Translations under genes and position numbers: made by a program
Assembly: GCA_949358305.1 (NCBI GenBank)
Contig: CASHSZ010000143.1
Coordinates: 27,935 to 91,934 of the forward strand
Source of the DNA: Strigamia acuminata
Taxonomy: Eukaryota; Arthropoda; Chilopoda; Geophilomorpha; Linotaeniidae
Direction of reading: 5' to 3'
Length of the DNA: 64,000 nt
The notes under the pieces: model-generated
Databases searched by the model: none
Seen by the model: only the letters and a program-made list of their open reading frames with translations
What the model was told of the DNA's origin: nothing
Shown here: positions 35,548-46,187 of the stretch, one piece after another
Position numbering within the stretch: the first letter of the stretch is position 1
How the letters are laid out: every line of letters begins with the position of its first letter

Positions 35548-36410
35548 CTCGACGGCCTGACCAGTTTGTAAAGGATTTCCGACCTTTTTGGACGCGAGAC
35601 GAAGCCAAGACGTCGCCCGACTTCGCCGCAAACGCGAACCGACCGACGCAGACGGATTTTCTTCGCCAAATCGATTGGAAACGATCGGCAACGTGTGCGG
35701 ACATTACTACGGACATTTTAGTGTGTAAGCAGCTTTATTTCGAAATTTTTCTGTGCGAAATAAGCACTTTTTCCGACGTCGTTGTGAAATTCTCCTGCGG
35801 CGGCCATTTTGGATTCGGCCGTGAAGCGAATCGCAGCCCAGACGTGCATCTGAACCGATACACGCCAACACGACGTTATTTTGCCGAGGCAATCAGTATT
35901 GCCAGCGAGACGACGCCCATTCACGTCGACACGACGGAGTTTCGACGCAAAACGACCGATATTTGTCGTAGGATCGTCGAGGACGAAGATTTGTTCTGTG
36001 GCGACCATTTTGATCGTTTTTCATCGCCATCGACGGTGAATATTCGTTTTGGAGCTGTGTTTACGTGTAAGTCCACGTACACAGCCATATTTAGCACGAA
36101 GAGCCGTGATTTACACCCGACGTGGAATTACGAAGGCGCGGACGTGCGCAACGACGATTTCAAGAGGAAACCCTGGTTTTGCACGCAGGGTGCACCAGTT
36201 GAGAGGGTTTCTCCTCACATTAGCACCCCGGCGTGCGTGTGAGTTAATTCGACACGTGAAGCCGACGTTGAACACACCGTGGGAACCGATTACGGCGCAA
36301 GGATCCCGTAATTGGCCAACTTCACATCTAGACTGTTTTGATTTATTTGCATACTTTCGTGAAACTCTGTATAGTTTTAAGTTTTTGTTGTTGGTCCCTT
36401 GTTAGATTCG
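35548..36410 (+). other. Upstream leader of element 2
   Basis: No recognisable protein is encoded. A frame is open from the ATG at 35529 to 36242, but the homologous frame in element 3 is interrupted, so it is not called as a gene. The segment around 35748-35830 is clearly homologous to 62690-62780 of element 3 (GTGCGAAATAAGCAC, then GCGGCGGCCATTTTGG). The latter contains, on the minus strand, AAAATGGCCGC, a YY1-like motif. Confidence 0.6.
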
Positions 36411-36532
36411 GTGCTACCCTACGTCCAGTCGGGCACGTAGCACTGTATTCTTGGCTGGGCTTATCCAGGGCCCCCAACCATCCCGCGACCCCAGGAGGTC
36501 GGACGGAAGAGTTGGTGGATTGCCAGTCAAGG
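36411..36532 (+). ncRNA. Structured leader RNA of element 2
   Basis: Stem I pairs GTGCTAC (36411-36417) with GTAGCAC (36437-36443), with 5' bulge CCTAC, inner stem 36423-36426 with 36431-36434, apical loop AGTC and 3' bulge AC. Stem II pairs CTTGGCTGG (36450-36458) with CCAGTCAAG (36523-36531, one G-U). Stem III pairs 36474-36478 with 36511-36515, plus CC/GG after a mismatch. Hairpin IV pairs GACC (36487-36490) with GGTC (36497-36500) around CCAGGA. Layout and spacing match element 1 while most stem bases differ, with both sides changed together. It ends about 200 nt before the gag ATG. Confidence 0.72.
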
Positions 36533-36728
36533 TTTTCCAATCTCACTTATTGAGATTCCCCGGGTTGAAACTGTATTTTCGCCTTCCTTTTTGGTTTTTG
36601 GGACTAGAGACAATTGTGCATTGTGTGATTAAGTGCTCCTGTGAAGTGTGTGTGCGGAATAAATTCCGAAATTGTGTTCTTTCTGTGCATAACCAATTAT
36701 TATTGTGCATTTTCCTGGTGTCGTCGTG

Positions 36729-39700
36729 ATGGCTTCAAAGCACGACGATTACAAGGATATTAAAAAGCTCGATGGCACGAACTATGCCACCTGGTCCGTG
36801 CAGGTCCAGTTATTGCTCAAATACAACGGCGTTTGGGGACATGTTAGTGGCTCTGAGCCACCACTGGCTGCAACAGCCACTGCAAAAGAGAAGCGAGAGT
36901 TTAACGCTCGAGAGGACAAGGCAATGTCCACTATCTGCATGAGTTGCGCTGAGCCGCAGCAAGTGATAGCTGTTGCCTGCCCCACCGCTGCGAAAGTTTG
37001 GGAAGCCCTAAAGGACGCTTATCAACCGACGACGAGGGCACGTCGTGCTCGGTTGCGACGTGAATTCCTCAACATGAAACTTCGAGATAATGAGGAAATG
37101 CTAGTTTTCACCGGGCGGGTCGACCGCAAAATCGTCGAACTGAAGGACGTTAAAATTGAGGTCACCGATGAATTCCAGGCATTCCAATATTTAGATCTTC
37201 TGCCCCCACAATACGAGGCTGTGAAACAGACCGCGTATCACTGGTCGGATACGGAATTCACAGCGAAAAACGTTAAAGAACGTTTACTTGGCGAGTACAA
37301 TCGCCTTTATGAACAGACCAATGAATTTGGCGTCCCACCTGTATTGGCAGACAATACTACCGCTTTCTATACTAAAGGGAAATGGAAACCTCGTGGAAAA
37401 ACCCCAAATTCCCCCGGAACTTCGCGTGGAACATGTTTTACTTGCGGTGGGTCGGGACACTTCGCCAGGGAGTGCCCATCGCCGCCGAAACAGCAAGGGA
37501 CTTTCCCCGCCAGCGCTGGCTCGCCAGCCCAATTGAATCGTGGAGGCACCCGTGGCAAAGGACGAGGCAGAAGGGGTCCACAGAGAGCAAATCTCACACA
37601 ACTGGACCCCTATACAGATGAGCCCTACACTTTGTATTCTGCGGTGTCGGAAGAGAAGCCCACAGTGCCCTTATCTCTTGTGTCGCACGGAAACTACGAT
37701 TCACAGTGGTACGTGGACACGGGAGCGACCGACCACTTTTCCTTCAACCGGAATTGGTTTTCAAACTTCAAACCGTTGTCTAACTTCAGCGTTCTACAAG
37801 GAGAAGGAAAATCGAAGATTGAAGGTGTGGGCAACATCGTCCTCACTTCGCTCTATGGACAAAGAACGAGGAAAATAACTTTGACGAATGTATTCTTCGC
37901 ACCGAATTTTCGGAAAAACCTTATTTCGCTCGGGCGCACCGATGAGGCTGGGTTGTGCACAATTGTTAAAGATGGGAAGATGAGTATTTTCAAAGATAAA
38001 ATCGAGGAACCATTGATTTCGGCAGTTCGGACTAGCGACAGGCTGTACAAAGTCAACTGCCGGGTCGAGGTTAATTCTGTAAACACAGCTGCATTAACTG
38101 CGCAACAGGATACAGCTGCTGTCCTCGATTTAATCAAATCATCCGTGAAGGATGAAAAATTTGTACAACCGCTACTAACCATTTTAGATTTTAAGTCAGC
38201 TTTACTAAAAAGTTTCTGTAAGCCGGATATGGGAAAATCCGCATCTAATTTGAGTACGCAAGTAAGCGAGCCAACCAAAGCGAATGCGCCTGCGGCGATT
38301 AATTTACAGAAAACAGTGAATGAGGTTCAGACACCTCCTGCTATTGTTCCCGAAGCTAATGCGACTGCGAAAGTTAACAAAAGCGGGGATACTGGGATCA
38401 AAATGAGAAAGAAAGAAATATCCCAGAGTATGGACACGTGGCATTCCAGAATGGGCCACCATAATGCTAAAGGCATTATTAAATTAACCGAATCCGAGGA
38501 CGTTTTTGGGATCAATTTGTCTAACAAAGAATTATCCACTTGTGACGCATGTGCCCGTGCTAAGAGCACTAGGGCGAGTTTTCCCCCGATAATTACCATT
38601 TCCACTAAGGGAGTATTAGATTTAGTGCACATGGATGTTTGGGGGGCATCACAAGCTACTTCCTTGGGTGGGGCTAATTTTTACTTTATATTGGTTGATG
38701 ATTATTCACGTTATATGTGGATCATAACGATGAAGACCAAAGGGGAAGTTTTGGGCCATTTTAAACGTTGGTTGACGGAAGTCGAAAGAACGACATCACG
38801 GAAAGTGAAATGCATTAAAACTGATAATGGAGGAGAATTTATTTCGCGGAATTGGGATGATTATGCATCCAAAATTGGTTTGAAATGTATTCGTACGAAT
38901 ACATATAGCCCGGAAATGAATTCTGTTGCAGAACGTGCAAACCGTACCATTGTCGGTGGCGTCAGAGCTTTAATGTTGGAAAATGATTTCCCCTATCCCC
39001 TTTGGGCTGAATTAGCGACGACCATAGTTTACTTAAAGAACCGATTCCCCCATGAAGGGCTTGGAGGAAAAGTGCCCTATACCGTGTTTTTCGGCAAGAA
39101 ATTGTCTTTGCGACACATCAGGTGTATTGGGTCGAAGACATTTGTACATATCCCGTCCCAGGTCAGAAAGGGCAAACTGGAAGGAAGGGCTTGGGCGGGA
39201 GCACTCATTGGATACGCAATATCAACTAGGGGCTACAGGGTTTGGGATCCTGTACGGAATCAAGTTTTTGCGTCCAAACATGTCCGAATTTTCGAAGACT
39301 CATATTGGTATGAGATTGGCAAACGGCTACAACAGCCCATCAAGCAACCGCAGGGTGGCCAATTCAAACATTTTGGGGATTCTTCCTCGGACACCGAGGG
39401 AGATGATGATGATTCCGTTGCCCCTATCCCTGAAATTGTTGAGGAAGTGCAAGAGGCACTACCACCTCCTATTCCGCCCCCTGTTGAACCCCCGGTTCCG
39501 AAGGAGAAGCCTCCTTTACCCACAACCCCAAAGCCTGTTTTCAGACCTGAATTGAGGCCGCTTGTAAAACAAGCGATACAACAGCCTGCGATAGAAACTG
39601 TTGAAGGTGACTTGGTTGGGGATGCTGGTGCTGGGGATAATCCAGTTGAAGAAATTGGTGGGGCGAAGGGGGATAACGGCGATGGCGAGAATTACTTCAA

Positions 39701-41576
39701 TGTTTATCCTGACGACGATGAGGAGGTTGATCTTCCTCCTACGATACAAGCTCGTCGTGGTTCGGGCAAAAAGGGAAAGAAGGTCAAAGATCCTTTGTCG
39801 CTGCCGCTGGATATGACTAAGTGGAGACGGGTCCAGTCTGTCCGGAAAGCCGGGGCAACGGCTGGGAAAATTGATGTGGTTTATTTCTCGCCCAATGAAG
39901 ACAAACTTAGAAGTCGGACTGACGTTGCGCGATGGTGCGACGCAGAGGGTTACCACTACGACCCAGATCTTTTTGACTTCAAAACCTTAGAGGGTGAAGA
40001 ACCCGAACTCCCTTTTGCCGGTTTCTGTGCCGTAGAGCCTGATACCTACGAGGAGGCAATGAGGCACACCAACAAACGGGACTGGGAAAAGGCGATGAAA
40101 GAAGAGACAGATATCTTCGACGATCGAACTGTCTATAAAGAAATTGATAAGCCCGAAGGAGAGTTGCTTTTGGGATCAAAATGGATTTATAAAATGAAAA
40201 GGGACCAGTCGGGTGCAGTCGCGCGCTACCGGGCTCGCTTGGTAGCACAAGGCTTCAAGCAGAGGCCGGGCATTGACTTTACGGAGGTATTTTCCCCCGT
40301 AGTCAATTTCGTCCTCGTTATAGTGTTTTTCTGTACCTTGGTGATACTGAAAGGTTGGAGAGATGTCCACCTTGACATCAAGGCCGCGTACTTGTACGGG
40401 GACCTTGATAAGGTCCAATTCATGGAGATTCCCAAGGGCTACAGAACAGCCGAAAACCAACATAAGTGTTGGATGCTGTTGAAGTCATTATATGGACTAC
40501 ATCAGAGTGGACGGATGTGGTACCAAGCCCTCCACGACCGTCTACTCCAACTGGGATTTGTGCCCTTGTTGGGTCTTAACTGTGTTTATGCGTTAGACAA
40601 CGACGCAATTCTTATCTTTTACGTGGACGACATAGTTCTCTTCTCCAAGGATGACTACGTCGAGGAATGCGTTGTTCGATGGATTAGGGAATCCTTTGAC
40701 ACGGTTGATTTGGGTCCCGTGACCCTCTTGTTAGGCATAGCCTTTGATAGGTCTGGGGGCCAAATTAGGATCCATCAAAGGGCATACATAGAAAAACTTT
40801 GTAAGTTGTATGGGGTCGACTCATGCCTTCGGATTAGAGTACCTGGGACGCCAGGAACGATTATTCAGGGCGTGACGGAAAAGGAGCGGGTTGATTCCAC
40901 TTTCCCCTATCGCAACTTAGTGGGAAGTCTCTTGTTCTTGGCGAGCAGGACAAGGCCAGACATCCTGTTCTCGGTCATTGTCCTCTCACAATACAATGAG
41001 AAACATTCGACGCGTCACATTAGTATGTTATTGCAAATTTTGCGATATCTGGCAAATACGTCGGATTATATGATTAATCTTTCCAATTGCCGAAATGATA
41101 ATCTAACTGTGTATACCGACGCGTCGTTTGCCCTCGATGCAGACAAAAGGAGAAGCTTCGGGGGTCACATAGTCTATTTGGGTGGCGTTCCGATCATGTG
41201 GAACTGCCATAAGCAGTCAATGACTGCGTTATCGATCATGGAGAGTGAATTTCTGGCCGTGGTCGATGGCGTAAAGGAGATTATATGGCTAGAGAGGCTT
41301 TACGATGCCGACATCATGTTCAGCATCAATCGGAACACCCCATGCGTGTACGCGGACAGTATGCCCGCGATACAATACGCCAAAAACCGAATAGAGAATA
41401 GGGCGAATAAACATATCGACGTAAAGCTTCATTTCCTCAGGGACTGGTTTGAGCGCGGAACGTTTGCTATTAAGCATATTCCAGGGGCCCTGAATGTCGC
41501 CGATGTGATGACCAAATGGTTACCCAAGCCCAGACTTAACACCTTGTGTGAGCATTTATTTGTAAGGCGCAAATAA
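36729..41576 (+). CDS. gag-pol: Copia Gag-Pol polyprotein (intact)
   Basis: The frame gives 1615 aa from the ATG at 36729. It is open slightly upstream but without an earlier ATG. Residues 1-220 are a Copia-type Gag (LDGTNYATW near the N-terminus, WEALKDAY, a helical capsid-like region). C236-C249 is a CX2CX4HX4C zinc knuckle. The protease motif DTGATDH starts at D330. The integrase zinc-binding residues are H572, H577, C605 and C608, and the core has D636, D699 and E735 (D-62-D-35-E). A Pro- and acid-rich linker follows (about 860-1030). Reverse transcriptase spans about 1115-1365 with YVDDIVLF from 1298. RNase H spans about 1460-1600 with D1464 in TDAS and a later MESEF. No frameshift or stop separates Gag from Pol, as in Drosophila copia, so the Gag:Pol ratio must be set some other way. 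Confidence 0.96.
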   Translation: MASKHDDYKDIKKLDGTNYATWSVQVQLLLKYNGVWGHVSGSEPPLAATATAKEKREFNAREDKAMSTICMSCAEPQQVIAVACPTAAKVWEALKDAYQPTTRARRARLRREFLNMKLRDNEEMLVFTGRVDRKIVELKDVKIEVTDEFQAFQYLDLLPPQYEAVKQTAYHWSDTEFTAKNVKERLLGEYNRLYEQTNEFGVPPVLADNTTAFYTKGKWKPRGKTPNSPGTSRGTCFTCGGSGHFARECPSPPKQQGTFPASAGSPAQLNRGGTRGKGRGRRGPQRANLTQLDPYTDEPYTLYSAVSEEKPTVPLSLVSHGNYDSQWYVDTGATDHFSFNRNWFSNFKPLSNFSVLQGEGKSKIEGVGNIVLTSLYGQRTRKITLTNVFFAPNFRKNLISLGRTDEAGLCTIVKDGKMSIFKDKIEEPLISAVRTSDRLYKVNCRVEVNSVNTAALTAQQDTAAVLDLIKSSVKDEKFVQPLLTILDFKSALLKSFCKPDMGKSASNLSTQVSEPTKANAPAAINLQKTVNEVQTPPAIVPEANATAKVNKSGDTGIKMRKKEISQSMDTWHSRMGHHNAKGIIKLTESEDVFGINLSNKELSTCDACARAKSTRASFPPIITISTKGVLDLVHMDVWGASQATSLGGANFYFILVDDYSRYMWIITMKTKGEVLGHFKRWLTEVERTTSRKVKCIKTDNGGEFISRNWDDYASKIGLKCIRTNTYSPEMNSVAERANRTIVGGVRALMLENDFPYPLWAELATTIVYLKNRFPHEGLGGKVPYTVFFGKKLSLRHIRCIGSKTFVHIPSQVRKGKLEGRAWAGALIGYAISTRGYRVWDPVRNQVFASKHVRIFEDSYWYEIGKRLQQPIKQPQGGQFKHFGDSSSDTEGDDDDSVAPIPEIVEEVQEALPPPIPPPVEPPVPKEKPPLPTTPKPVFRPELRPLVKQAIQQPAIETVEGDLVGDAGAGDNPVEEIGGAKGDNGDGENYFNVYPDDDEEVDLPPTIQARRGSGKKGKKVKDPLSLPLDMTKWRRVQSVRKAGATAGKIDVVYFSPNEDKLRSRTDVARWCDAEGYHYDPDLFDFKTLEGEEPELPFAGFCAVEPDTYEEAMRHTNKRDWEKAMKEETDIFDDRTVYKEIDKPEGELLLGSKWIYKMKRDQSGAVARYRARLVAQGFKQRPGIDFTEVFSPVVNFVLVIVFFCTLVILKGWRDVHLDIKAAYLYGDLDKVQFMEIPKGYRTAENQHKCWMLLKSLYGLHQSGRMWYQALHDRLLQLGFVPLLGLNCVYALDNDAILIFYVDDIVLFSKDDYVEECVVRWIRESFDTVDLGPVTLLLGIAFDRSGGQIRIHQRAYIEKLCKLYGVDSCLRIRVPGTPGTIIQGVTEKERVDSTFPYRNLVGSLLFLASRTRPDILFSVIVLSQYNEKHSTRHISMLLQILRYLANTSDYMINLSNCRNDNLTVYTDASFALDADKRRSFGGHIVYLGGVPIMWNCHKQSMTALSIMESEFLAVVDGVKEIIWLERLYDADIMFSINRNTPCVYADSMPAIQYAKNRIENRANKHIDVKLHFLRDWFERGTFAIKHIPGALNVADVMTKWLPKPRLNTLCEHLFVRRK

Positions 41577-41582
41577 CCAAAC

Positions 41583-41591
41583 AAAGGGGGA
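41583..41591 (+). other. Polypurine tract of element 2
   Basis: AAAGGGGGA lies between the stop codon (41574-41576) and the right LTR (41594), as expected for plus-strand priming. Confidence 0.8.
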
Positions 41592-41593
41592 TA

Positions 41594-42070
41594 TATTGAG
41601 TTGTGGTGGAAATATTGTGTGTTTGGTTGTTTGTCGCCATATTATATAGTTTGTGAATATTTACATTACACACTTTCCGGATATGTGTAATGAATGTGCT
41701 GCTATTTAATGTCTCGATGTCGCGTTCAATCGATCTCGATTTTTATTAATGCTGGTTCTGTACCGCGGTTGAACGTTTCCATTTAGCAGCATGCGCTGAT
41801 AACATCGTCTGCTCAAAAGAGCGAGTCCTGTATTGTTATTATTGCTTAGTTATCGATTATGAATGTCATTGCTTTTATTTTATAATGTAAAGGACAAATC
41901 ATTGAAATCCAACAATGATTTATCCTATGTTTCCGAGTGCAGTTGTTAGCCTCGAAGCGTGTACACTTTTATGTGATATTAAACATGGCGCACGCATGTC
42001 GGTGTCGCGCACCTGTTTAGACACTCGTCAACTCCTTTCTAACCGATGTTTTGGCCAGGAAATCGCTTTA
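41594..42070 (+). repeat. Element 2 right LTR (477 bp)
   Basis: Same length as the left LTR with no difference seen by eye. Hairpin arms are at 41892-41904 and 41913-41925, and ATTAAA is at 41978-41983. The target duplication CCCGT follows at 42071-42075. Confidence 0.95.
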
Positions 42071-42631
42071 CCCGTAACGGCCCGTACGACCTCATGCGGG
42101 CCGTTAACGGGCCGTTAACGGGCCGTTAACGGGCCGTTAACGGCCCGTTAACGGCGTAAAACCAAAAACAGGATTCGAGATTAATGTCTATGAATGTTGT
42201 ACGCGTTTTCATGTACGTGTTGTCGGTTGTTGATTTTTTCGATTTACACCGTCACGGCCCGTTAACGGCCCGTTAACGGCCCGTTAACGGCCCGTCAACG
42301 GCCCGCATGGGGTCGCACGGGCCGTTAACGGGCCGCCGACGGTCCCGTCACGATCCCGTAACGGCCCGCACGGGCCGTTAACGGGCCGCCGACGGTCCCG
42401 TCACGATTCCGTAACGGCTCGCACGGGCCGTTAACGGGCCGCCGACGGTCCCGTCACGATCCCGTAACGGCTCGCACGGGCCGTTAACGGGCCGCCGACG
42501 GTCCCGTCACGGTCCCGTAACGGCCTTCGTTCCCGGACTTCGGCTCGCCGACGGCCCGTGCGACCTCATGCGGGCCGCTAACGGGCTGTCAACGGGCCGT
42601 TAACGGCCCGTTTTCGACCCGCTACGGCCCG
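42071..42631. repeat. Satellite unit U7, right part (GC module)
   Basis: Remainder of the GC module after element 2: short CCGTTAACGG repeats, the AT-rich spacer (about 42157-42255), then 53-bp repeats. It carries the GGGCTGTCAACGG variant at 42584, as at 29154 and 61377. Confidence 0.9.
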
Positions 42632-45600
42632 TCACGGCCTGTTGGCCGTGCGACCCGTGACTCGGAGTGTGGTTTTTGGGGACGAGGGCCGTCCTCCGGC
42701 CGCGCCGCGACGCGCCGCGGGTCGGACAAGAAACGACCCGGTCGGAAACCGAACCTCAGTGTCCAATCGGGCAGAAATTGTGCGGAAGTTTAACCAAAAA
42801 TGGCCAAAAGTCGGTGCAAGTTTTGCACGCAACAAACGTCCGATGTGACAGTGCCCATGCGGGTTGGACGTGCATGTGGGCGCGTGTGGGCGCTCGATTT
42901 ACCGGCCCGTTGGACGAGTTAAACCAAAATTTCCCAATATCTTGCATAAATTTAAAGAAGATTTGACAGATTTCCAGATTTTAAGCGATGTTTTACATAA
43001 GTCCGTCCCATTGCTGAAATTCCGTGAAAATTTGTCAAAAATTGACAAAAGTCTGTGCAAATTTTGTCAGAAATAGGAAACAAAAAATTTAAAATTCGTC
43101 CAACGCGCCAGTAAATCGAGCGCGCCCATGCGTGGACAGTGCGCCGGCGGGAGCCCCGGCCGTCCTCTCTCTCTCTCTCTCTCGGCCGCCAAGGCTCGCC
43201 CCTCCGCCCGTCGGCGGGAGCCCCGACCGTCCCCCCTCTCTCTTTCGGCCGCCAAAGGATCGCCCCTCCGCTCGTCACAGATTTTTGTCAATATTTGATG
43301 AACTTCAACAGATTTTCAGCAATATTTTACAGGACATTTCTGCTCTTTTGGATACATTTTCAAAGGTTTTATTGCTAAAATTCTGGGGAAATTTATCAAA
43401 AATTGACAAAAAATCGATGCAAGTTTTGTCAGAAATTGATAAAATCTTCTTAAACTCGTCCAACGCGCCGGCGAGTGCACATGCGGGGACAGTGGGCACG
43501 TCCAGCCCGCGTGCACACTGTCAGATCGGGCGGTTTCGGGCACAGTTTGATCCGGGCAAATATCTAGCAAAACTTGCACCGATTTTTTGTCAATTTTAGA
43601 CAAATTTCAGCGATATTTTACGAGACATTTCTGCTCGATTGGACACATTTCCAGGGGTTTTTTGTAAAACATTGATAAAATTCCGTGGAAATTTATCAAA
43701 TATTGGCAAAATTCGGTGCTAATTTTGTCAAAAATTAGGAAAAAAAAATTTTCAAAACTTGTCCAACGTGCCGGTAAATCGAGCGCCCACATGCCTAGAT
43801 AGTGCACGCCCAACCCGCCAAGGCTCGCCCCTCCGCCCGTTGGCGGGAGCCCCGGCCGTCCCCTCTCTCTCTCTTTCTCTCTCTCTCTCGGGCGCCCGGA
43901 GCTCGCCCCTCCGCCCGTCACCGACTTTTGACACAATTTTTGATGAAATTCAACGGAATTTTAGCAACGTTTTACAAAAAACCTGTGGAAATGTGTCCAA
44001 CCGGGCAGAAATGTGTCGTAAAATGTTGCCGAAATTCTGTGAAAATTTGTCACAAATTGCCAAAAGTCGGTGCAAATTTTGTCAGAAATAGGAAACAAAA
44101 AATTTAAAATTCGTCCAACGCGCCAGTAAATCGAGCGCGCCCATGCGTGGACAGTGCGCCGGCGGGAGCCCCGGCCGTCCTCTCTCTCTCTCTCTCTCGG
44201 CCGCCAAGGCTCGCCCCTCCGCCCGTCGGCGGGAGCCCCGACCGTCCCCCCTCTCTCTTTCGGCCGCCAAAGGATCGCCCCTCCGCTCGTCACAGATTTT
44301 TGTCAATATTTGATGAATTTCAACAGATTTTCAGCAATATTTTACAGGACATTTCTGCTCTTTTGGATACATTTTCAAAGGTTTTATTGCTAAAATTCTG
44401 GGGAAATTTATCAAATATTGACAAAAAATCGATGCAAGTTTTGTCAGAAATTGATAAAATCTTCTTAAACTCGTCCAACGCGCCGGCGAGTGCACATGCG
44501 GGGACAGTGGGCACGTCCAGCCCGCGTGCACACTGTCAGATCGGGCGGTTTCGGGCACAGTTTGATCCGGGCAAATATCTAGCAAAACTTGCACCGATTT
44601 TTTGTCAATTTTAGACAAATTTCAGCGATATTTTACGAGACATTTCTGCTCGATTGGACACATTTCCAGGGGTTTTTTGTAAAACATTGATAAAATTCCG
44701 TGGAAATTTATCAAATATTGGCAAAATTCGGTGCTAATTTTGTCAAAAATTAGGAAAAAAAAATTTTCAAAACTTGTCCAACGTGCCGGTAAATCGAGCG
44801 CCCACATGCCTAGATAGTGCACGCCCAACCCGCCAAGGCTCGCCCCTCCGCCCGTTGGCGGGAGCCCCGGCCGTCCCCTCTCTCTCTCTTTCTCTCTCTC
44901 TCTCGGGCGCCCGGAGCTCGCCCCTCCGCCCGTCACCGACTTTTGACACAATTTTTGATGAAATTCAACGGAATTTTAGCAACGTTTTACAAAAAACCTG
45001 TGGAAATGTGTCCAACCGGGCAGAAATGTGTCGTAAAATGTTGCCGAAATTCTGTGAAAATTTGTCACAAATTGCCAAAAGTCGGTGCAAGTATTGCTAG
45101 ATTTGGGCGCATCAAACTGTGCCGAGATCTGACAGTGTCCACGCGGTTTTGAAGCGCCCACTGTCGACGCACGTGGGCGCTCAATTTACCGGCGCGTTGG
45201 ACGAGTTTTGAAAAAAGTTTTTTCCTAATTTCTGACAAAACTTGCACCGAATTTTGTCAATATGTGATAAATTTCCATGGATTTTAAGCAATGTTTTACA
45301 GAAGTCCGTCCCATCGGGCAGAAACGTCTCGTAAAATGTCGCTGAAATTCCGTGAAAATCTGTCAAAAATTGACAAAAGTTGGTGACCGACCCGCGGCGC
45401 GTCACGGCGCGGTCGGAAGACGGCCCTCGTCCCCAAAAACCACACTCCGGGTCACGTGGTCTCGCACTCGACTTTTTCAGTTTTCCCGTTTTCGGCCCGT
45501 TACGGCCAAGGACCGTAACGGGTCGAAAACGGGCCGCAACGGGTCGAAAACGGCCGCAACGGGTCGAAAACGGCCCGCACGGGCCGTTAACGGGCCGCCG

Positions 45601-46187
45601 ACGGTCCCGTCACAATCCCGTAACGGCTCGCACGGGCCGTTAACGGGCCGCCGACGGTCCCGTCACGATCCCGTAACGGCTCGCACGGGCCGTTAACGGG
45701 CCGCCGACGGTTCCGTAACTATCCCGTAACGGCCCGCACGGGCCGTTAACGGGCCGCCGACGGTCCCGTCACGACCCCGTAACGGCCCGTACGACCTCAT
45801 GCGGGCCGTTAACGGCCCGTTAACGGCGTAAAACCAAAAACAGGATTCGAGATTAATGTCTATGAATGTTGTACGCGTTTTCATGTACGTGTTGTCGGTT
45901 GTTGATTTTTTCGATTTACACCGTCACGGCCCGTTAACGGCCCGTCAACGGCCCGTTAACGGCCCGTCAACGGCCCGCATGGGGTCGTACGGGCCGTTAA
46001 CGGGCCGCCGACGGTCCCGTCACGATCCCGTAACGGCCCGCACGGGCCGTTAACGGGCCGCCGACGGTCCCGTCACGGTCCCGTAACGGCCTTCGTTCCC
46101 GGACTTCGGCTCGCCGACGGCCCGTGCGACCTCATGCGGGCCGCTAACGGGCCGTCAACGGGCCGTTAACGGCCCGTTTTCGACCCG
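42632..46187. repeat. Satellite unit U8 (3556 bp, two blocks)
   Basis: Blocks lie at 43037-45087. Private changes include GATGAACTTC at 43298. The distal part of the GC module is shorter (53-bp repeats missing at about 46020-46090), which accounts for most of the 158-bp deficit relative to U1. Confidence 0.88.

Larger units (their letters stand above)
35051..42070 (+). mobile_element. Copia-type LTR retrotransposon, element 2 (complete, young)
   Basis: The element is 7020 bp long, has 477-bp LTRs (35051-35527 and 41594-42070) that look identical by eye, and is flanked by the 5-bp target duplication CCCGT. The termini are TA...TA rather than TG...CA, fixed unambiguously by the target duplication. 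It has a primer binding site, a 1.18-kb leader, a single Gag-Pol frame, a polypurine tract and both LTRs, so every part expected for autonomous transposition is present. Pol is related to that of element 1, and the leader is most like element 3. Activity itself is inferred, not shown. Confidence 0.95.

Noticed and set aside
35529-36242. Frame of about 237 codons in the element 2 leader starting at the primer binding site
   Set aside because: The homologous frame in element 3 has a stop just after the conserved GCGGCGCCATTTT segment, so coding is not conserved.
36705-36728. Upstream start of element 2 Gag at 36705
   Set aside because: The codon is GTG. The first ATG is at 36729 and gives a typical Copia Gag N-terminus.
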